Shown here in pieces: positions 35,701 to 45,674 of a stretch of DNA of 64,000 bases. The stretch is taken from NCBI RefSeq assembly GCF_041410465.1, contig NZ_CP166961.1:1984001-2048000 (forward strand), in the 5' to 3' direction. This DNA is from Thalassotalea sp. 273M-4. GTDB taxonomy: Bacteria; Pseudomonadota; Gammaproteobacteria; Enterobacterales; Alteromonadaceae. Within the stretch, counting starts at the first letter, position 1, and each line of letters opens with the position of its first letter. The translations under genes and the position numbers were made by a program. The notes under the pieces were generated by a model that ran no database searches, was not told the origin of the DNA, and saw only the letters and a list, made by a program, of their open reading frames with translations.

Positions 35701-38568
35701 ATGAACGTTACATACTTATTCAGGGCTTTAAGAGTTGCAGGATATACATCTTTGGCAACCACTCTTATTTATGTCCCCTCCACTTATACCTACGCTGAAG
35801 AAAATGAGCAAAAGATAGAACGAATTGAAGTCACAGGCTCTCGATTAAAACGCACAGACCTTGAAACACCGGTGCCGGTTACCGTTATCGGCCGTGAAGA
35901 AATCCTTGCCTCGGGTGCGTTAAACGTTGCCGATGTCCTTAACCAATCGCCTATTGCCATCGCTGGTTCAAGTTCATCAAATTCCGCGTTTACCACTTCG
36001 GCGGTTGGGTTAAATACCACTGCCCTGCGAAACTTAGGTGATGAGCGAACCCTTGTGCTTGTTAATGGTCGCCGATTTATATCCGGTAAAGATCCATCAA
36101 GTGGTTATGCGGTCGATTTAAATTCAATTCCCACTTCAATGATTGAGCGCATTGAAATTTTAAAAAGTGCTTCTTCTGCCATTTACGGCTCTGATGCGGT
36201 TGCTGGCGTTGTCAATATCATTTTGCGTAAAAACTTTGAAGGTATAGAACTTAACCTATCAACGGGTATCAGTGGTGAGGGCGATCGAGAGCAGTACTCG
36301 CTCAGTTTAACCGGTGGGCATAGTTGGAATAGCGGTAATGTCACCATGTCAATTGGTTACGATGATGACAAAGGTTTACGTTCCAGCGATCGTGACTTTT
36401 CAGCATTGGATGAGGCCATTTTGCTCGATGAAAATGGTAAAGAGTACCGAGGAGAGCTTTTTTCTTCCTTTCCTCCCCAAGGTCGAATCGGTAGCACCAG
36501 TTCTGGTTATAATGGCGATGGCACCCCCTTTTCCAATGATAATCGATTTAACCGCGCCAGTTATCGTCAATTAGTTACCCCTTTAGAGCGCAAATACGCT
36601 GCATTTAACTTTAATCAAGAGCTTAGCGATGACGTTAAGATATTTACCGAAGTTAATTGGAACAATGCCTCAACCTATGACTCAACCATTGAGCCTTCGG
36701 CATTAGACATTGGTGAAGATGTTTGGCTGCAACCTCGTGGTGGCACTGGTGGTATGAGCATCTATTCCCCGTTGGTACCTGAACTACTACGGACAAATCT
36801 TGAGGCCGACGGTATAACCAATATAAATGAACTGGATTTTGTTCGCCGAATGGTAGAATTTGGTCCTCGCTCTACCGACTTAGAGCGCGACACCATACGC
36901 ATTGCCACAGGTTTAGACTGGGATATTGATGGCAACTGGCAACTGAACACGTTCTTAAGCTGGGGTAAAACCGATCAAAATCAAGACAATGGCGGACAAG
37001 TCAATATTGAACGCGCCATTTTAGCCCTTGATGCGGAAGTTGACCCAGATACAGGTGAGCTTCGTTGTGTAAGCCAACACGCGCGCTTACAAGGCTGTAC
37101 GCCATTAAATCTCTTTGGTGCTGGCACCATTTCTGACGATGCTATTGCCTATGTCAGCTCTCCAGCCAAAGTTAAAGGGCAAGCAGAGCAATTTATAGTC
37201 GGCGCCAGTGTGGTCGGTGAACTGCCATGGGAGTTAGACGGTGGTAATGTGGGGATGGTGTTTGGTTATGAACACCGACTTGAAAAAGGCGAGTTTAGCC
37301 CTGGCGATTTAGCTCAAACCGGCGCATCAAATACCAATTTATCATTACCAACGAAAGGCAGTTTTTACACCGACGATTGGTTTGTTGAATTTGGCTTACC
37401 GTTTGCTGATAACTTTCAACTTGATTTGGCCGCTCGATATTCTGATCATGAAATAACCGGCGGGGATGTCACTTGGAATGCAGGACTTGAGTACTCACCA
37501 TCCGAGACCCTTATGTTTCGCGCTTCTGCAGCAACCGCGGTTAGAACTCCAAATATTGCCGATTTATACGGCGGTCGCGGCGAGACCTTTGCCAGTGTTT
37601 CCGACCCTTGTTCAGGGCTTGAAAGCGATGGCAGTGACGGTATTGCCGCAAATATTCGAGCCAACTGTTTAAGCATTTCTGAGGTTGCTGACCGGGTTGC
37701 CAGTACCGGTTCATTTACTTTATCACAGGTAGAAGCTCAAAATGCTGGTGGTACTATTGGTGGTAATGAAAACGTAAAAGAGGAAACCGCACAAACCTAC
37801 AGCTTAGGTGTCGTATGGCAAGTGACGGATGCCTTATCGCTCACGGTCGATTACTATGACATTTCGATTGAAGATGCCATCCGTTCAACCTCTCGTACTA
37901 CCGTCCTTAATCGATGTTTTGATGTTGCAACGAGTGAGTTTGATCCTAATTGCGGTAGCTATCAAAGTCCACAAGGTCCTGCCCCAGTTGCCGTACGAGA
38001 TCAAAACGGGGCGTTATTGGAAGTACACTCTGGTACCAGTAATGAAAATGATTTAGACACCAAAGGCTTAGATATTGAAGTAAGCTATTCAACTGACATC
38101 GGGCCGGGTACGTTAAAAACCTTACTTGTTTGGAATTACATTGATGAGTGGATTGAAACCAGTATTGAAGATGGCACTTCGGTAGATTATGTTGGCGAAG
38201 TACTCACCCCAGATAACCGAGCTAATCTTAACATCACTTATCTTTGGGATGATTTTACTGTGACTTGGCGCACACGTTTTTGGGATAAGTCCGTGGATTC
38301 TGTTAATGAAGATAATTTTAACTTCTCTAACTTTGAGCCATTGCAGGAGTCAAATACCTTCGGCAGCTACATTATGCATGATTTAGCGGCGGACTATTAT
38401 TACAGTGAGGATGTTAAGTTTGGCTTTGTCATTAAAAATGCCTTTGATAAACAGCCCCCCTTTGCCGGCCAAGGCTTTTTAAACAGCTCAACCGGGGTTA
38501 ATACGGTACCAGATGCCTATGACATTACCGGCCGTTACTTTCAAGCCAACGTAACCTTTAAATTTTAA
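35701..38568 (+). CDS. TonB-dependent receptor
   Basis: Outer-membrane active-transport receptor, 955 residues. A signal peptide of about 32 residues ends near TYTYAEENEQ. The plug domain starts IERIEVTGSRLKRTDLET and includes VLNQSP and VLVNGRRF. The beta-barrel has the NPDLKxExS-like stretch GGNENVKEETAQTYSLG and LFDKQPPF-like KNAFDKQPPFAGQG, and ends in Phe (FQANVTFKF) as required for BAM insertion. This subclass often takes up oligosaccharides or peptides in marine bacteria, but no substrate genes sit nearby. Four Cys (in SDPCSGL, RANCLS, NRCFD, DPNCGS) could form loop disulfides. It stands alone between terminators. Confidence 0.93.
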   Translation: MNVTYLFRALRVAGYTSLATTLIYVPSTYTYAEENEQKIERIEVTGSRLKRTDLETPVPVTVIGREEILASGALNVADVLNQSPIAIAGSSSSNSAFTTSAVGLNTTALRNLGDERTLVLVNGRRFISGKDPSSGYAVDLNSIPTSMIERIEILKSASSAIYGSDAVAGVVNIILRKNFEGIELNLSTGISGEGDREQYSLSLTGGHSWNSGNVTMSIGYDDDKGLRSSDRDFSALDEAILLDENGKEYRGELFSSFPPQGRIGSTSSGYNGDGTPFSNDNRFNRASYRQLVTPLERKYAAFNFNQELSDDVKIFTEVNWNNASTYDSTIEPSALDIGEDVWLQPRGGTGGMSIYSPLVPELLRTNLEADGITNINELDFVRRMVEFGPRSTDLERDTIRIATGLDWDIDGNWQLNTFLSWGKTDQNQDNGGQVNIERAILALDAEVDPDTGELRCVSQHARLQGCTPLNLFGAGTISDDAIAYVSSPAKVKGQAEQFIVGASVVGELPWELDGGNVGMVFGYEHRLEKGEFSPGDLAQTGASNTNLSLPTKGSFYTDDWFVEFGLPFADNFQLDLAARYSDHEITGGDVTWNAGLEYSPSETLMFRASAATAVRTPNIADLYGGRGETFASVSDPCSGLESDGSDGIAANIRANCLSISEVADRVASTGSFTLSQVEAQNAGGTIGGNENVKEETAQTYSLGVVWQVTDALSLTVDYYDISIEDAIRSTSRTTVLNRCFDVATSEFDPNCGSYQSPQGPAPVAVRDQNGALLEVHSGTSNENDLDTKGLDIEVSYSTDIGPGTLKTLLVWNYIDEWIETSIEDGTSVDYVGEVLTPDNRANLNITYLWDDFTVTWRTRFWDKSVDSVNEDNFNFSNFEPLQESNTFGSYIMHDLAADYYYSEDVKFGFVIKNAFDKQPPFAGQGFLNSSTGVNTVPDAYDITGRYFQANVTFKF

Positions 38569-38595
38569 GACGCTTAAAGTTTAAAGAGCAAAAAC

Positions 38596-38626
38596 AACAA
38601 ACCAGAGCTATGCTCTGGTTTGTTTT
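38596..38626. terminator. Bidirectional terminator between the TonB receptor gene and rlmM
   Basis: AACAAACCAGAGC/GCTCTGGTTTGTT, 13 perfect pairs with a TAT loop; T-rich on both sides, between convergent stops. Confidence 0.92.
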
Positions 38627-38647
38627 ATACTTTATGCCACAATCTAG

Positions 38648-39730
38648 CTACTTTAATCGGCGTAAGTGCACAGTAACCTCTTCACGGTCATAGTACAAAT
38701 GCTTAGCGTACATTTCGTACCAAATATCATGTTCGGACATAGTATCTTTGATCGTTTGCAAATTCTTCATCACTAACTGATAGCGCCCTGCTGTTGGCGG
38801 GAGCTTCAAATTAAAGATGGCTTCTTTACAATCACCTTCCACAATCCAGTTCGCCATTAATTTAGCCACCTTGGTGGGGTTTTCAATCATATCGCAAACA
38901 AGCCAATAATTATTTTTTTTACTGGGACGAAATTTAAAACCATCATGCTGATAATGTTTTACTTGCCCAGTTTCCATTAAAGACTCTGCCATAGGGCCAT
39001 TATCAACGGCTTTTACCATCATCCCACGGCGAACCAATTGATACGTCCACCCTCCTGGGGCAGCTCCTAAATCCACCGCGTTCAAACCAGAGCATAATCG
39101 TGTATCCCATTCATCTTTTGGAATAAAATACAAAAAGGCTTCATCTAATTTTAGCGTTGAGCGACTTGGCGCTGCGGTTGGGAATTTTAGCCTTGGGATC
39201 CCCATCACATGCTCAGATGAATTTTTAACAAATGAATAGCCCATTTGTACCTGTTGGCCCGATAAGAATAAGCCATGTAAAATGGTTGCGCCGTGCGCAG
39301 ACTCAACCACATCTTTGGCTGCTAAAACCCCAGTTTTTCTTAGCTGTTGACGCAAAGGCACAGACAATTTACGAATAAACTTAGACAACTCTTTACCGTC
39401 ATTAGTGTCACAAGTTTCAACTCTTAACTCTTGATAGTGATACTCTTCACCTAACGCTTCGGCTATGGCTTCGACACGGTTATAACTTGGCAATTCAATG
39501 ACATCACCTAAGGTGGCAAACCATTGTCTGGCAAAAATAAGCCGAGTTAAAGGTAACTTAGTTAACAAGATATCCGCTTGCTCGGGATCGTATAAATGAA
39601 AATAGACTAAGCCCTGATTTTTCTTTAATTGCAAATAGCCAAATATTTCGTTCCATGCGGCTTTTTCTTGAATTTCAGCACCGCATTCTTTTTCAAATCC
39701 AGGTCGACAATATAAAATTATTGCGCTCAT
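38648..39730 (-). CDS. rlmM: 23S rRNA (cytidine-2'-O)-methyltransferase RlmM
   Basis: Methylates the 2'-O of C2498 in 23S rRNA. 360 residues: an N-terminal THUMP-like region with ILYCRPGFEKECGAE, then the Rossmann methyltransferase with SAM motif VDLGAAPGGWTYQL, DGFKF and LVCDMIENPTKVA, and C-terminal FNLKLPP with the Lys of the KDKE set. ATG 39730 has GAGGT upstream. It follows the DUF423 gene, as in E. coli (ygdD-rlmM). Confidence 0.96.
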   Translation of the reverse strand: MSAIILYCRPGFEKECGAEIQEKAAWNEIFGYLQLKKNQGLVYFHLYDPEQADILLTKLPLTRLIFARQWFATLGDVIELPSYNRVEAIAEALGEEYHYQELRVETCDTNDGKELSKFIRKLSVPLRQQLRKTGVLAAKDVVESAHGATILHGLFLSGQQVQMGYSFVKNSSEHVMGIPRLKFPTAAPSRSTLKLDEAFLYFIPKDEWDTRLCSGLNAVDLGAAPGGWTYQLVRRGMMVKAVDNGPMAESLMETGQVKHYQHDGFKFRPSKKNNYWLVCDMIENPTKVAKLMANWIVEGDCKEAIFNLKLPPTAGRYQLVMKNLQTIKDTMSEHDIWYEMYAKHLYYDREEVTVHLRRLK

Positions 39731-39764
39731 TATGTTTTATTACCTCATTACCAACAGTGCCTAT

Positions 39765-40151
39765 TTAGGCTTGTGTTGATTGTTTAAATTTATTGCTCGC
39801 CAGTCCTAAAATTAACCAACCGAAGGCAAATGCCATGCCCCCAATGGGAGTAATGATCCCAAGGCCAGAAATTAAAAATGTTTTGAGAAAAATTACGCCA
39901 CTAAAGCCAATAATACCAAAGGCAAATAGATAACCGCTTAGTAAGTATTGTTTAACACGTGTTTGTAAATACAATAGCACCACTATAAAGATGGCAAGCA
40001 GATGAATAAATGCAAATAATAACGCTGTTTCTAAAGACATTATTTGCTTAGATACAAGGCCATGTTGAGCATGACTCAACCATGCATAAGCCAGTACCGA
40101 AATGGCACCACAAAAACCAGAAAAAAGCTGTAAAAAGGTGACACTAGCCAT
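39765..40151 (-). CDS. ygdD: DUF423 family membrane protein (YgdD-like)
   Basis: 128 residues with four hydrophobic helices, DUF423 family. Typical elements are FSGFCGAISVLAYAWLSHA at the start, LLFAFIHLLAIFIV, and GLGIITPIGGMAFAFGWLIL near the end. Function unknown. It overlaps the stop of the alpha/beta hydrolase gene by eight bases and precedes rlmM by 34 bases, implying co-transcription. Confidence 0.9.
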   Translation of the reverse strand: MASVTFLQLFSGFCGAISVLAYAWLSHAQHGLVSKQIMSLETALLFAFIHLLAIFIVVLLYLQTRVKQYLLSGYLFAFGIIGFSGVIFLKTFLISGLGIITPIGGMAFAFGWLILGLASNKFKQSTQA

Positions 40152-40782
40152 TAAGATGAACCTTAATAAAGGCGAACATTTGCTCGACCGCCCTTTGTTT
40201 ATGTTGTTGATGGGTATAGCCAGATTTTACTCTTGGTTTTAGATCATGGTCACCATCTTGTAAAAACGCCAATTTAATATGTGCAGGTAATTGATAATCT
40301 TTAATTTCTTGCTCATTACCCAAAGGATCGCGGGTGCCTTGAACGATAAGTACAGGCTTGTTGGTGTTAAATAAGCAGTCAAGCCTTAAGTTTTCTGGTT
40401 TCTTTTGTGGGTGAAAAGGATAACCTAAACACATGACCCCAGCTACATCGGCTTGTTCAGAAAGGTGCACAGCCACCCGACTGCCCATTGACTTTCCCCC
40501 AATAAATATAGGTAAAGCCGGATCGCACCCGGCTAATACTTGCTTATATTCTTCTATTAAGGTTGGCATCCGACTTGGCGGACGGCGTTTACCATCGACT
40601 TTACGCGCACTCATGTAAGAAAAATTAAAGCGTAAGACATTGACCCTTAAAGCAACCAATGCTTGACTGATTTGCGCAATAAATTCACTGTCCATATCCG
40701 CGCCAGCGCCATGGGCAAAAATAAAGGTAGCAATAGCATTGTGAGCTGGGGTGAAACTTACTTCCATCGCTGATGTACTCAT
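40144..40782 (-). CDS. Alpha/beta hydrolase (dienelactone hydrolase-like/KANL3-type)
   Basis: 212 residues. The alpha/beta hydrolase fold has FIFAHGAGADMDSEF as oxyanion region, nucleophile elbow GGKSMGSRVA with Ser, LIVQGTRDPLG with the acid Asp, and DGDHDLKP with the His. A longer frame to 40884 runs back inside gcvA and is unlikely; ATG 40782 overlaps the gcvA stop (ATGA), so the genes are coupled. E. coli lacks this gene between gcvA and ygdD. Substrate unknown. Confidence 0.88.
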   Translation of the reverse strand: MSTSAMEVSFTPAHNAIATFIFAHGAGADMDSEFIAQISQALVALRVNVLRFNFSYMSARKVDGKRRPPSRMPTLIEEYKQVLAGCDPALPIFIGGKSMGSRVAVHLSEQADVAGVMCLGYPFHPQKKPENLRLDCLFNTNKPVLIVQGTRDPLGNEQEIKDYQLPAHIKLAFLQDGDHDLKPRVKSGYTHQQHKQRAVEQMFAFIKVHLNG

Positions 40783-41693
40783 GAATGTTCCGGTATGACT
40801 TCTTCGCCTTCTGAGCGCATGGTATCGAGTACCCATTGGCGAAATGGTGCAATGCGTGCCATCCCCGCTTGGTTTTCTCGACAAACAAGATAGTATGCAT
40901 CTTGGTTATCTAACACTTCGGTAAAAGGCGCAACCAAGCGACCGCTTTCAATATCTGGGGTTGCGAGTACATTACTGACTAGAGCGACACCGTGACCATG
41001 TAAAGCAGCTTGCAGCACCATCGACGAGTGACTAAAAATAGGCCCTTGTTCGACGTTGCCAACGCTACTCTTAACTTTTTTAAACCAACGTTTCCAGTCC
41101 TGTCTTGAGGTATCATGCAATAAAGTATGGTATTGTAAATCGCTAGGGTCGGCTAAAGGTTTATCCCCGTTAAGTAACATGGGTGAGCAAACGGCCATCA
41201 AATACTCAGATTTTATTTTATCCGCGGTCAATCCATGCCAGCCCCCCTGACCATAGAAAAAAGCAATATCGACATCATCTTCAAGGTAATCTTGTTGTAT
41301 GTTATCGGCTTTAATTCTGACATCTATATCAGGGTTAAGTTGATTAAAGGCATTGAGTCTGGGGACTAACCATTGAATGGCCAAACTTGGCTGAATCATA
41401 ACCGTTAACGCCCCCTTAGCACCTCGTGCTAGGAGTTTATCGGTCGCCTCATGTAAAGACGTGAAAATATCCTTGATATCAAGAAAATATGACTGGCCTT
41501 CTTCGGTAAGTAATAATGCGCGATTTTTACGCATAAATAGCTTTAAACCTAAATGACTTTCCAAAGATTTGATTTGGTGTGATACAGCGGCTTGAGTCAC
41601 ATGCAACTCTTGAGCAGCTTTGGTAAAACTTAACAAGCGTGCAGAAACTTCAAACGCCTTTAATGAATTTAATGGGGGGAGCCGGTTTGCCAT
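40779..41693 (-). CDS. gcvA: LysR-type regulator GcvA
   Basis: Transcription factor of the glycine cleavage system in enterics. 304 residues: the winged HTH is LNSLKAFEVSARLLSFTKAAQELHVTQAAVSHQIKSLE, followed by an effector-binding domain (TVMIQPSLAIQWLVPRL, HGHGVALVSNVLA). The PPLNSLKAFE opening and neighbour ygdD support GcvA over other LysR proteins. The downstream genes are coupled to it by overlaps. Confidence 0.9.
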   Translation of the reverse strand: MANRLPPLNSLKAFEVSARLLSFTKAAQELHVTQAAVSHQIKSLESHLGLKLFMRKNRALLLTEEGQSYFLDIKDIFTSLHEATDKLLARGAKGALTVMIQPSLAIQWLVPRLNAFNQLNPDIDVRIKADNIQQDYLEDDVDIAFFYGQGGWHGLTADKIKSEYLMAVCSPMLLNGDKPLADPSDLQYHTLLHDTSRQDWKRWFKKVKSSVGNVEQGPIFSHSSMVLQAALHGHGVALVSNVLATPDIESGRLVAPFTEVLDNQDAYYLVCRENQAGMARIAPFRQWVLDTMRSEGEEVIPEHS

Positions 41694-41713
41694 GGACCTT
41701 TATATCCTAAGAA

Positions 41714-41737
41714 AAGGCGGATATATAAATCCGCCTT
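41714..41737 (-). terminator. Terminator of kdsA
   Basis: AAGGCGGAT/ATCCGCCTT with a 6-base loop, 12 bases after the kdsA stop, with a short T-rich tail on the minus strand. It separates kdsA from gcvA. Confidence 0.75.
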
Positions 41738-41748
41738 AGGCTATTAGT

Positions 41749-42600
<852 letters not shown>

Positions 42601-42706
42601 TTATTTGTTGAGCAAATTCACCAAGCTGATTGAATTTGCTTGAATTAGATTGTGCAATTATAGCAACTTAATACCGATTCGATTAACTAGAAACCGTATG
42701 ATAACA

Positions 42707-43951
42707 CTAAGAAACGGCTTGTAAAATTTGACCACATAACCAAGCAGCATAAGTACCGACAGTGTAACCTAACACCGCAAGCAACACCCCAACCGGTGCT
42801 AGCGACGGATGAAATGCAGATGCTACAATTGGCGCCGAAGCCGCACCACCGACGTTTGCTTGTGAACCCACGGCCATATAAAACAATGGTGCTTTGATAA
42901 GCTTAGCAACGATAAGCATTAAGCTTGCATGGATCATCATCCAAATGATGCCAATAACGAAGAAAATAGGCGCATCAAAAATCATCATGATGTCCATTTT
43001 CATACCAATAGAGGCGATTAAAATATACAGCATGGCAGAGCCAACACGCGAAGCGCCAACGCCTTCGAGATTGCGTAATCGGGTAAATGATAAAACAATA
43101 CCAACCGCGGTTGCTGAGACAATCATCCAAAAGAACTTACTATGAAAGCTCAGTTTCTCAAGCTCTGGATAGTTTGCTTGCATAAACGGGGTAATGGTAT
43201 CGGCAAAAATATGAGCAAAGCCCGTCACCCCAAAGCCTATCGCTAAAATAAGCATTAAATCATTTAATACTGGAATACGAGCATTTTCTGATTGAAAGGT
43301 TTCCACTTTGTTTTTTAAGCGTGTAATGGCGCTGGTATCGGCCCCGGATTTTTGGTCAATGGTTTTTGCATTAGACGCCATAACTAATAACACGGCCATC
43401 CAAATATTGGCAACGATGACATCAACTGTGATCATCGCTGAGAATATTTTATCCCCAGCGCCATAAATTTCTTTCATTGCAGCTTGGTTTGCACCACCGC
43501 CAATCCAGCTTCCGGCAACCGTCGTTAATCCACGCCAAACGGCTTCTGCATCATCAACGCCCAATAAATCAGGACGGAAACTGGCGACAACCATTAAAGC
43601 GATAGGACCGCCAATGACGATACCAAAGGTTCCGGTAAAAAACATGATCACAGCTTTACTGCCCAAACCAGCAATGGCTTTAAGATCAACACTTAAAGTT
43701 AATAACACCAAACAGGTCGGTAATAAAAAGCGCGAGGCGACAAAGTATAAATTCGACTCTTTACCGCTGATAATGCCAAACGTATTTAGTAATGATGGTA
43801 AAAAATAACACAGTAAAACGGCCGGCACGATGGAATAAAACTTCTGCCATTTTACATTGGCACTGTTTGCAGTGTAAAAAACCAAACCAAGTAAAATAGC
43901 CAATAACCCCAGAACCGAGGCATCGTTAGTGATTAATGCTTGATGTTGCAT
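42707..43951 (-). CDS. DUF819 family membrane protein (YjcL-like)
   Basis: 414 residues, about 10-11 hydrophobic segments. Family elements include FGIVIGGPIALMV, the glycine-rich WIGGGANQAAMKEI and a symmetrical GSQANVGGAASAPIVA in the C-terminal half, a repeat suggesting an inverted-repeat transporter. Substrate and direction unknown. It lies between kdsA and sirB1, where related genomes usually have no gene. Same strand as both; 36 bases after sirB1. Confidence 0.85.
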   Translation of the reverse strand: MQHQALITNDASVLGLLAILLGLVFYTANSANVKWQKFYSIVPAVLLCYFLPSLLNTFGIISGKESNLYFVASRFLLPTCLVLLTLSVDLKAIAGLGSKAVIMFFTGTFGIVIGGPIALMVVASFRPDLLGVDDAEAVWRGLTTVAGSWIGGGANQAAMKEIYGAGDKIFSAMITVDVIVANIWMAVLLVMASNAKTIDQKSGADTSAITRLKNKVETFQSENARIPVLNDLMLILAIGFGVTGFAHIFADTITPFMQANYPELEKLSFHSKFFWMIVSATAVGIVLSFTRLRNLEGVGASRVGSAMLYILIASIGMKMDIMMIFDAPIFFVIGIIWMMIHASLMLIVAKLIKAPLFYMAVGSQANVGGAASAPIVASAFHPSLAPVGVLLAVLGYTVGTYAAWLCGQILQAVS

Positions 43952-43987
43952 AATGTCTCCATATTATTAAGCAGTTATAGTCTGCTT

Positions 43988-44800
43988 TTAGTGCAATACA
44001 GGGTCAAGATGTTGAATCATCTCAAGTTGTATTTGTAAAATTTTTGCGCTTGGGTCTTTAGGACATTTTTCGACAAAGTAACGATAATCATCAAATGCCA
44101 CTTTGTAACAATCTAATTGTTGCAATAAAGCCCCACGTTCTTTGCGCTGATATGGGTCTTCTGGGCGCAAGCCTAATATGATGTCGGTACATTTAAGCGC
44201 AAGTTCAAATTGCTGTTCACGAATTAATGCCGTTTTTAATGACATTAAATGTTGAGCGATTAAATCCTGATCCGAAACGGTTTCAATGCTAATACTTTGC
44301 TCAAGTGATTCGGGGTTTTCAATACGCTGTTCAAGTTCAAACCAGTTAATCGGTTTGCCATCAATAGGGTTGAATATAATGGCATAGTCATCATCACAAA
44401 CGATACGTATCATCACCTCATCAGGGACAAATACCGCATCACAACTAAAGCCACAACTGCGAATAATGTATAACAACAGTAGCGATTTTAACGGTGGCGC
44501 TATCGAGCGAAAAGCAATGGACGTTTCAAGTAATTGGCTAGTCAACGGCCAAACCGTTTGCTCTGAGTCAACAAGTAAATTGTCAACAAACAATAACTCT
44601 AACAGTTTTTCAGCCCGATCCAGAGCATCGTCAATGGATTCAATTTGTTGTTGACTATCAATAACTAAAGCGTCGACTAACTGCTTTAAATCTCTAATTT
44701 TATCGGCTTTTACCGAAAACAATTCTTGTTCAATAAGACTGATGCTGTGAACAATGTTCAAATTTTGAGACTTTAATTCTGCAAATAATAAATCTTTCAT
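43988..44800 (-). CDS. sirB1: SirB1 family protein (transglutaminase-like/TPR)
   Basis: 270 residues with an N-terminal transglutaminase-like fold (SirB1_N) and C-terminal tetratricopeptide-like helices (LKTALIREQQFELALKCTDIILGLRPEDPYQRKERGALL). Function unknown. The usual catalytic Cys-His-Asp order of transglutaminases is not apparent, so it may be a non-catalytic fold. Neighbours sirB2 and kdsA are conserved companions. Confidence 0.87.
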   Translation of the reverse strand: MKDLLFAELKSQNLNIVHSISLIEQELFSVKADKIRDLKQLVDALVIDSQQQIESIDDALDRAEKLLELLFVDNLLVDSEQTVWPLTSQLLETSIAFRSIAPPLKSLLLLYIIRSCGFSCDAVFVPDEVMIRIVCDDDYAIIFNPIDGKPINWFELEQRIENPESLEQSISIETVSDQDLIAQHLMSLKTALIREQQFELALKCTDIILGLRPEDPYQRKERGALLQQLDCYKVAFDDYRYFVEKCPKDPSAKILQIQLEMIQHLDPVLH

Positions 44801-44851
44801 GTACGGCTAAATTCACTCTTCTGTACTAAAACAACAGGTTGGCAAATGGAC

Positions 44852-45220
44852 TTAAAATAAAAAGTTGCTTTTACTGGTGGCAATTCTGACCACCAATAAC
44901 ACCCACCCCATCGCGCCTATAAAACCAAACCAGCGTAAGAAATTGGTGCGGGCAAGTTTTAAGGTGTAAAAGCCACAAACAATGTAGGCTAGTACTGCGA
45001 CAAGTTTTTCAGCCATCCACATCACATTGGTTGGGTATAATTGGTATTGCACTATAAGCACAACACCAGCGGTCAATAAAAAGGTGTCAATCACATGCGG
45101 TGTCACTTTTATCCACTTCTTTTGTAATATTCCTGAACCTTTTAGTTGAAGAATAAATCGCAAAATAAAGAGACTGACCGAAAGCAATGCCAGTAGCATA
45201 TGAATGTGTTTTAAAACCAA
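44852..45220 (-). CDS. sirB2: SirB2 family membrane protein
   Basis: About 122 residues with four hydrophobic helices (LLALLSVSLFILRFIL, HVIDTFLLTAGVVLIVQY, LVAVLAYIVCGFYTLKLA, FGFIGAMGWVLLVVRIA). Family proteins begin near LKHIHMLLALLS. The open frame reaches ATG 45277 without similarity; a TTG at 45220 with AAAGG eight bases upstream fits best. It precedes sirB1. In relatives sirB2 follows prmC; here an intergenic region and sstT stand upstream. Confidence 0.85.
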   Translation of the reverse strand: MVLKHIHMLLALLSVSLFILRFILQLKGSGILQKKWIKVTPHVIDTFLLTAGVVLIVQYQLYPTNVMWMAEKLVAVLAYIVCGFYTLKLARTNFLRWFGFIGAMGWVLLVVRIATSKSNFLF

Positions 45221-45497
45221 GTTGAAAACCTTTAATCGAGAGCGGTATAAATTTTTGCTAGAGTAACATAAAACCATATGTTTGTAATTTTACATTGCCG
45301 ACTTAAGCCAAGTTTTAAGTTACTTTTTGTTAATTTAATCAATTTCGCCAGCAAATGCCCCATTTCCCTACCTATTGTAAAATTCATGTGACAACAAAGG
45401 CGCTAAAGCGCTTGTTGCATGGTTGCTTTTTAACCACCACTATAAAAGTCTTATCTGGCGTAGGTTAAGCTTACATTTGCAAAGCTAATGCACATAG

Positions 45498-45506
45498 TTA
45501 TCCACA
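45498..45506 (+). promoter_or_regulatory. DnaA box TTATCCACA
   Basis: Perfect match to the high-affinity DnaA consensus. Part of a pair. Confidence 0.6.
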
Positions 45507-45570
45507 ACTTTAGTGAATAAAACAATTTAACCTTGAATAACGGTAGATTTTTTCACAGATTTTAAATTAT

Positions 45571-45579
45571 TTATCCACA
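45571..45579 (+). promoter_or_regulatory. DnaA box TTATCCACA
   Basis: Second perfect match, same orientation, in an AT-rich stretch 100 bases past the sstT stop. Confidence 0.6.
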
Positions 45580-45621
45580 CTTTTAGAGTTAAGATTGCTT
45601 AGAACCTGAAAAAATGTGCAT

Positions 45622-45656
45622 AAAAAAAGCGCTATCTCAATAAAAGATAACGCTTT
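45622..45656 (-). terminator. Rho-independent terminator of sstT
   Basis: AAAGCG and TATCT pair with AGATA and CGCTTT across one mismatch, with a T-run on the minus strand, 19 bases after the sstT stop. Confidence 0.85.
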
Positions 45657-45674
45657 AATTTCTTTTAAAAATAC

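Larger units (their letters stand above)
45278..45621. other. Intergenic region with two DnaA boxes
   Basis: No gene. It contains two perfect TTATCCACA boxes (45498-45506 and 45571-45579) on the same strand, 73 bases apart, with AT-rich sequence between. No oriC-type gene (dnaA, dnaN, gidA, mnmG) is present, so this is not obviously an origin. Confidence 0.5.

Noticed and set aside
45278..45674. Second chromosome origin
   Set aside because: Only two DnaA boxes, no 13-mer unwinding repeats and no origin-linked genes.
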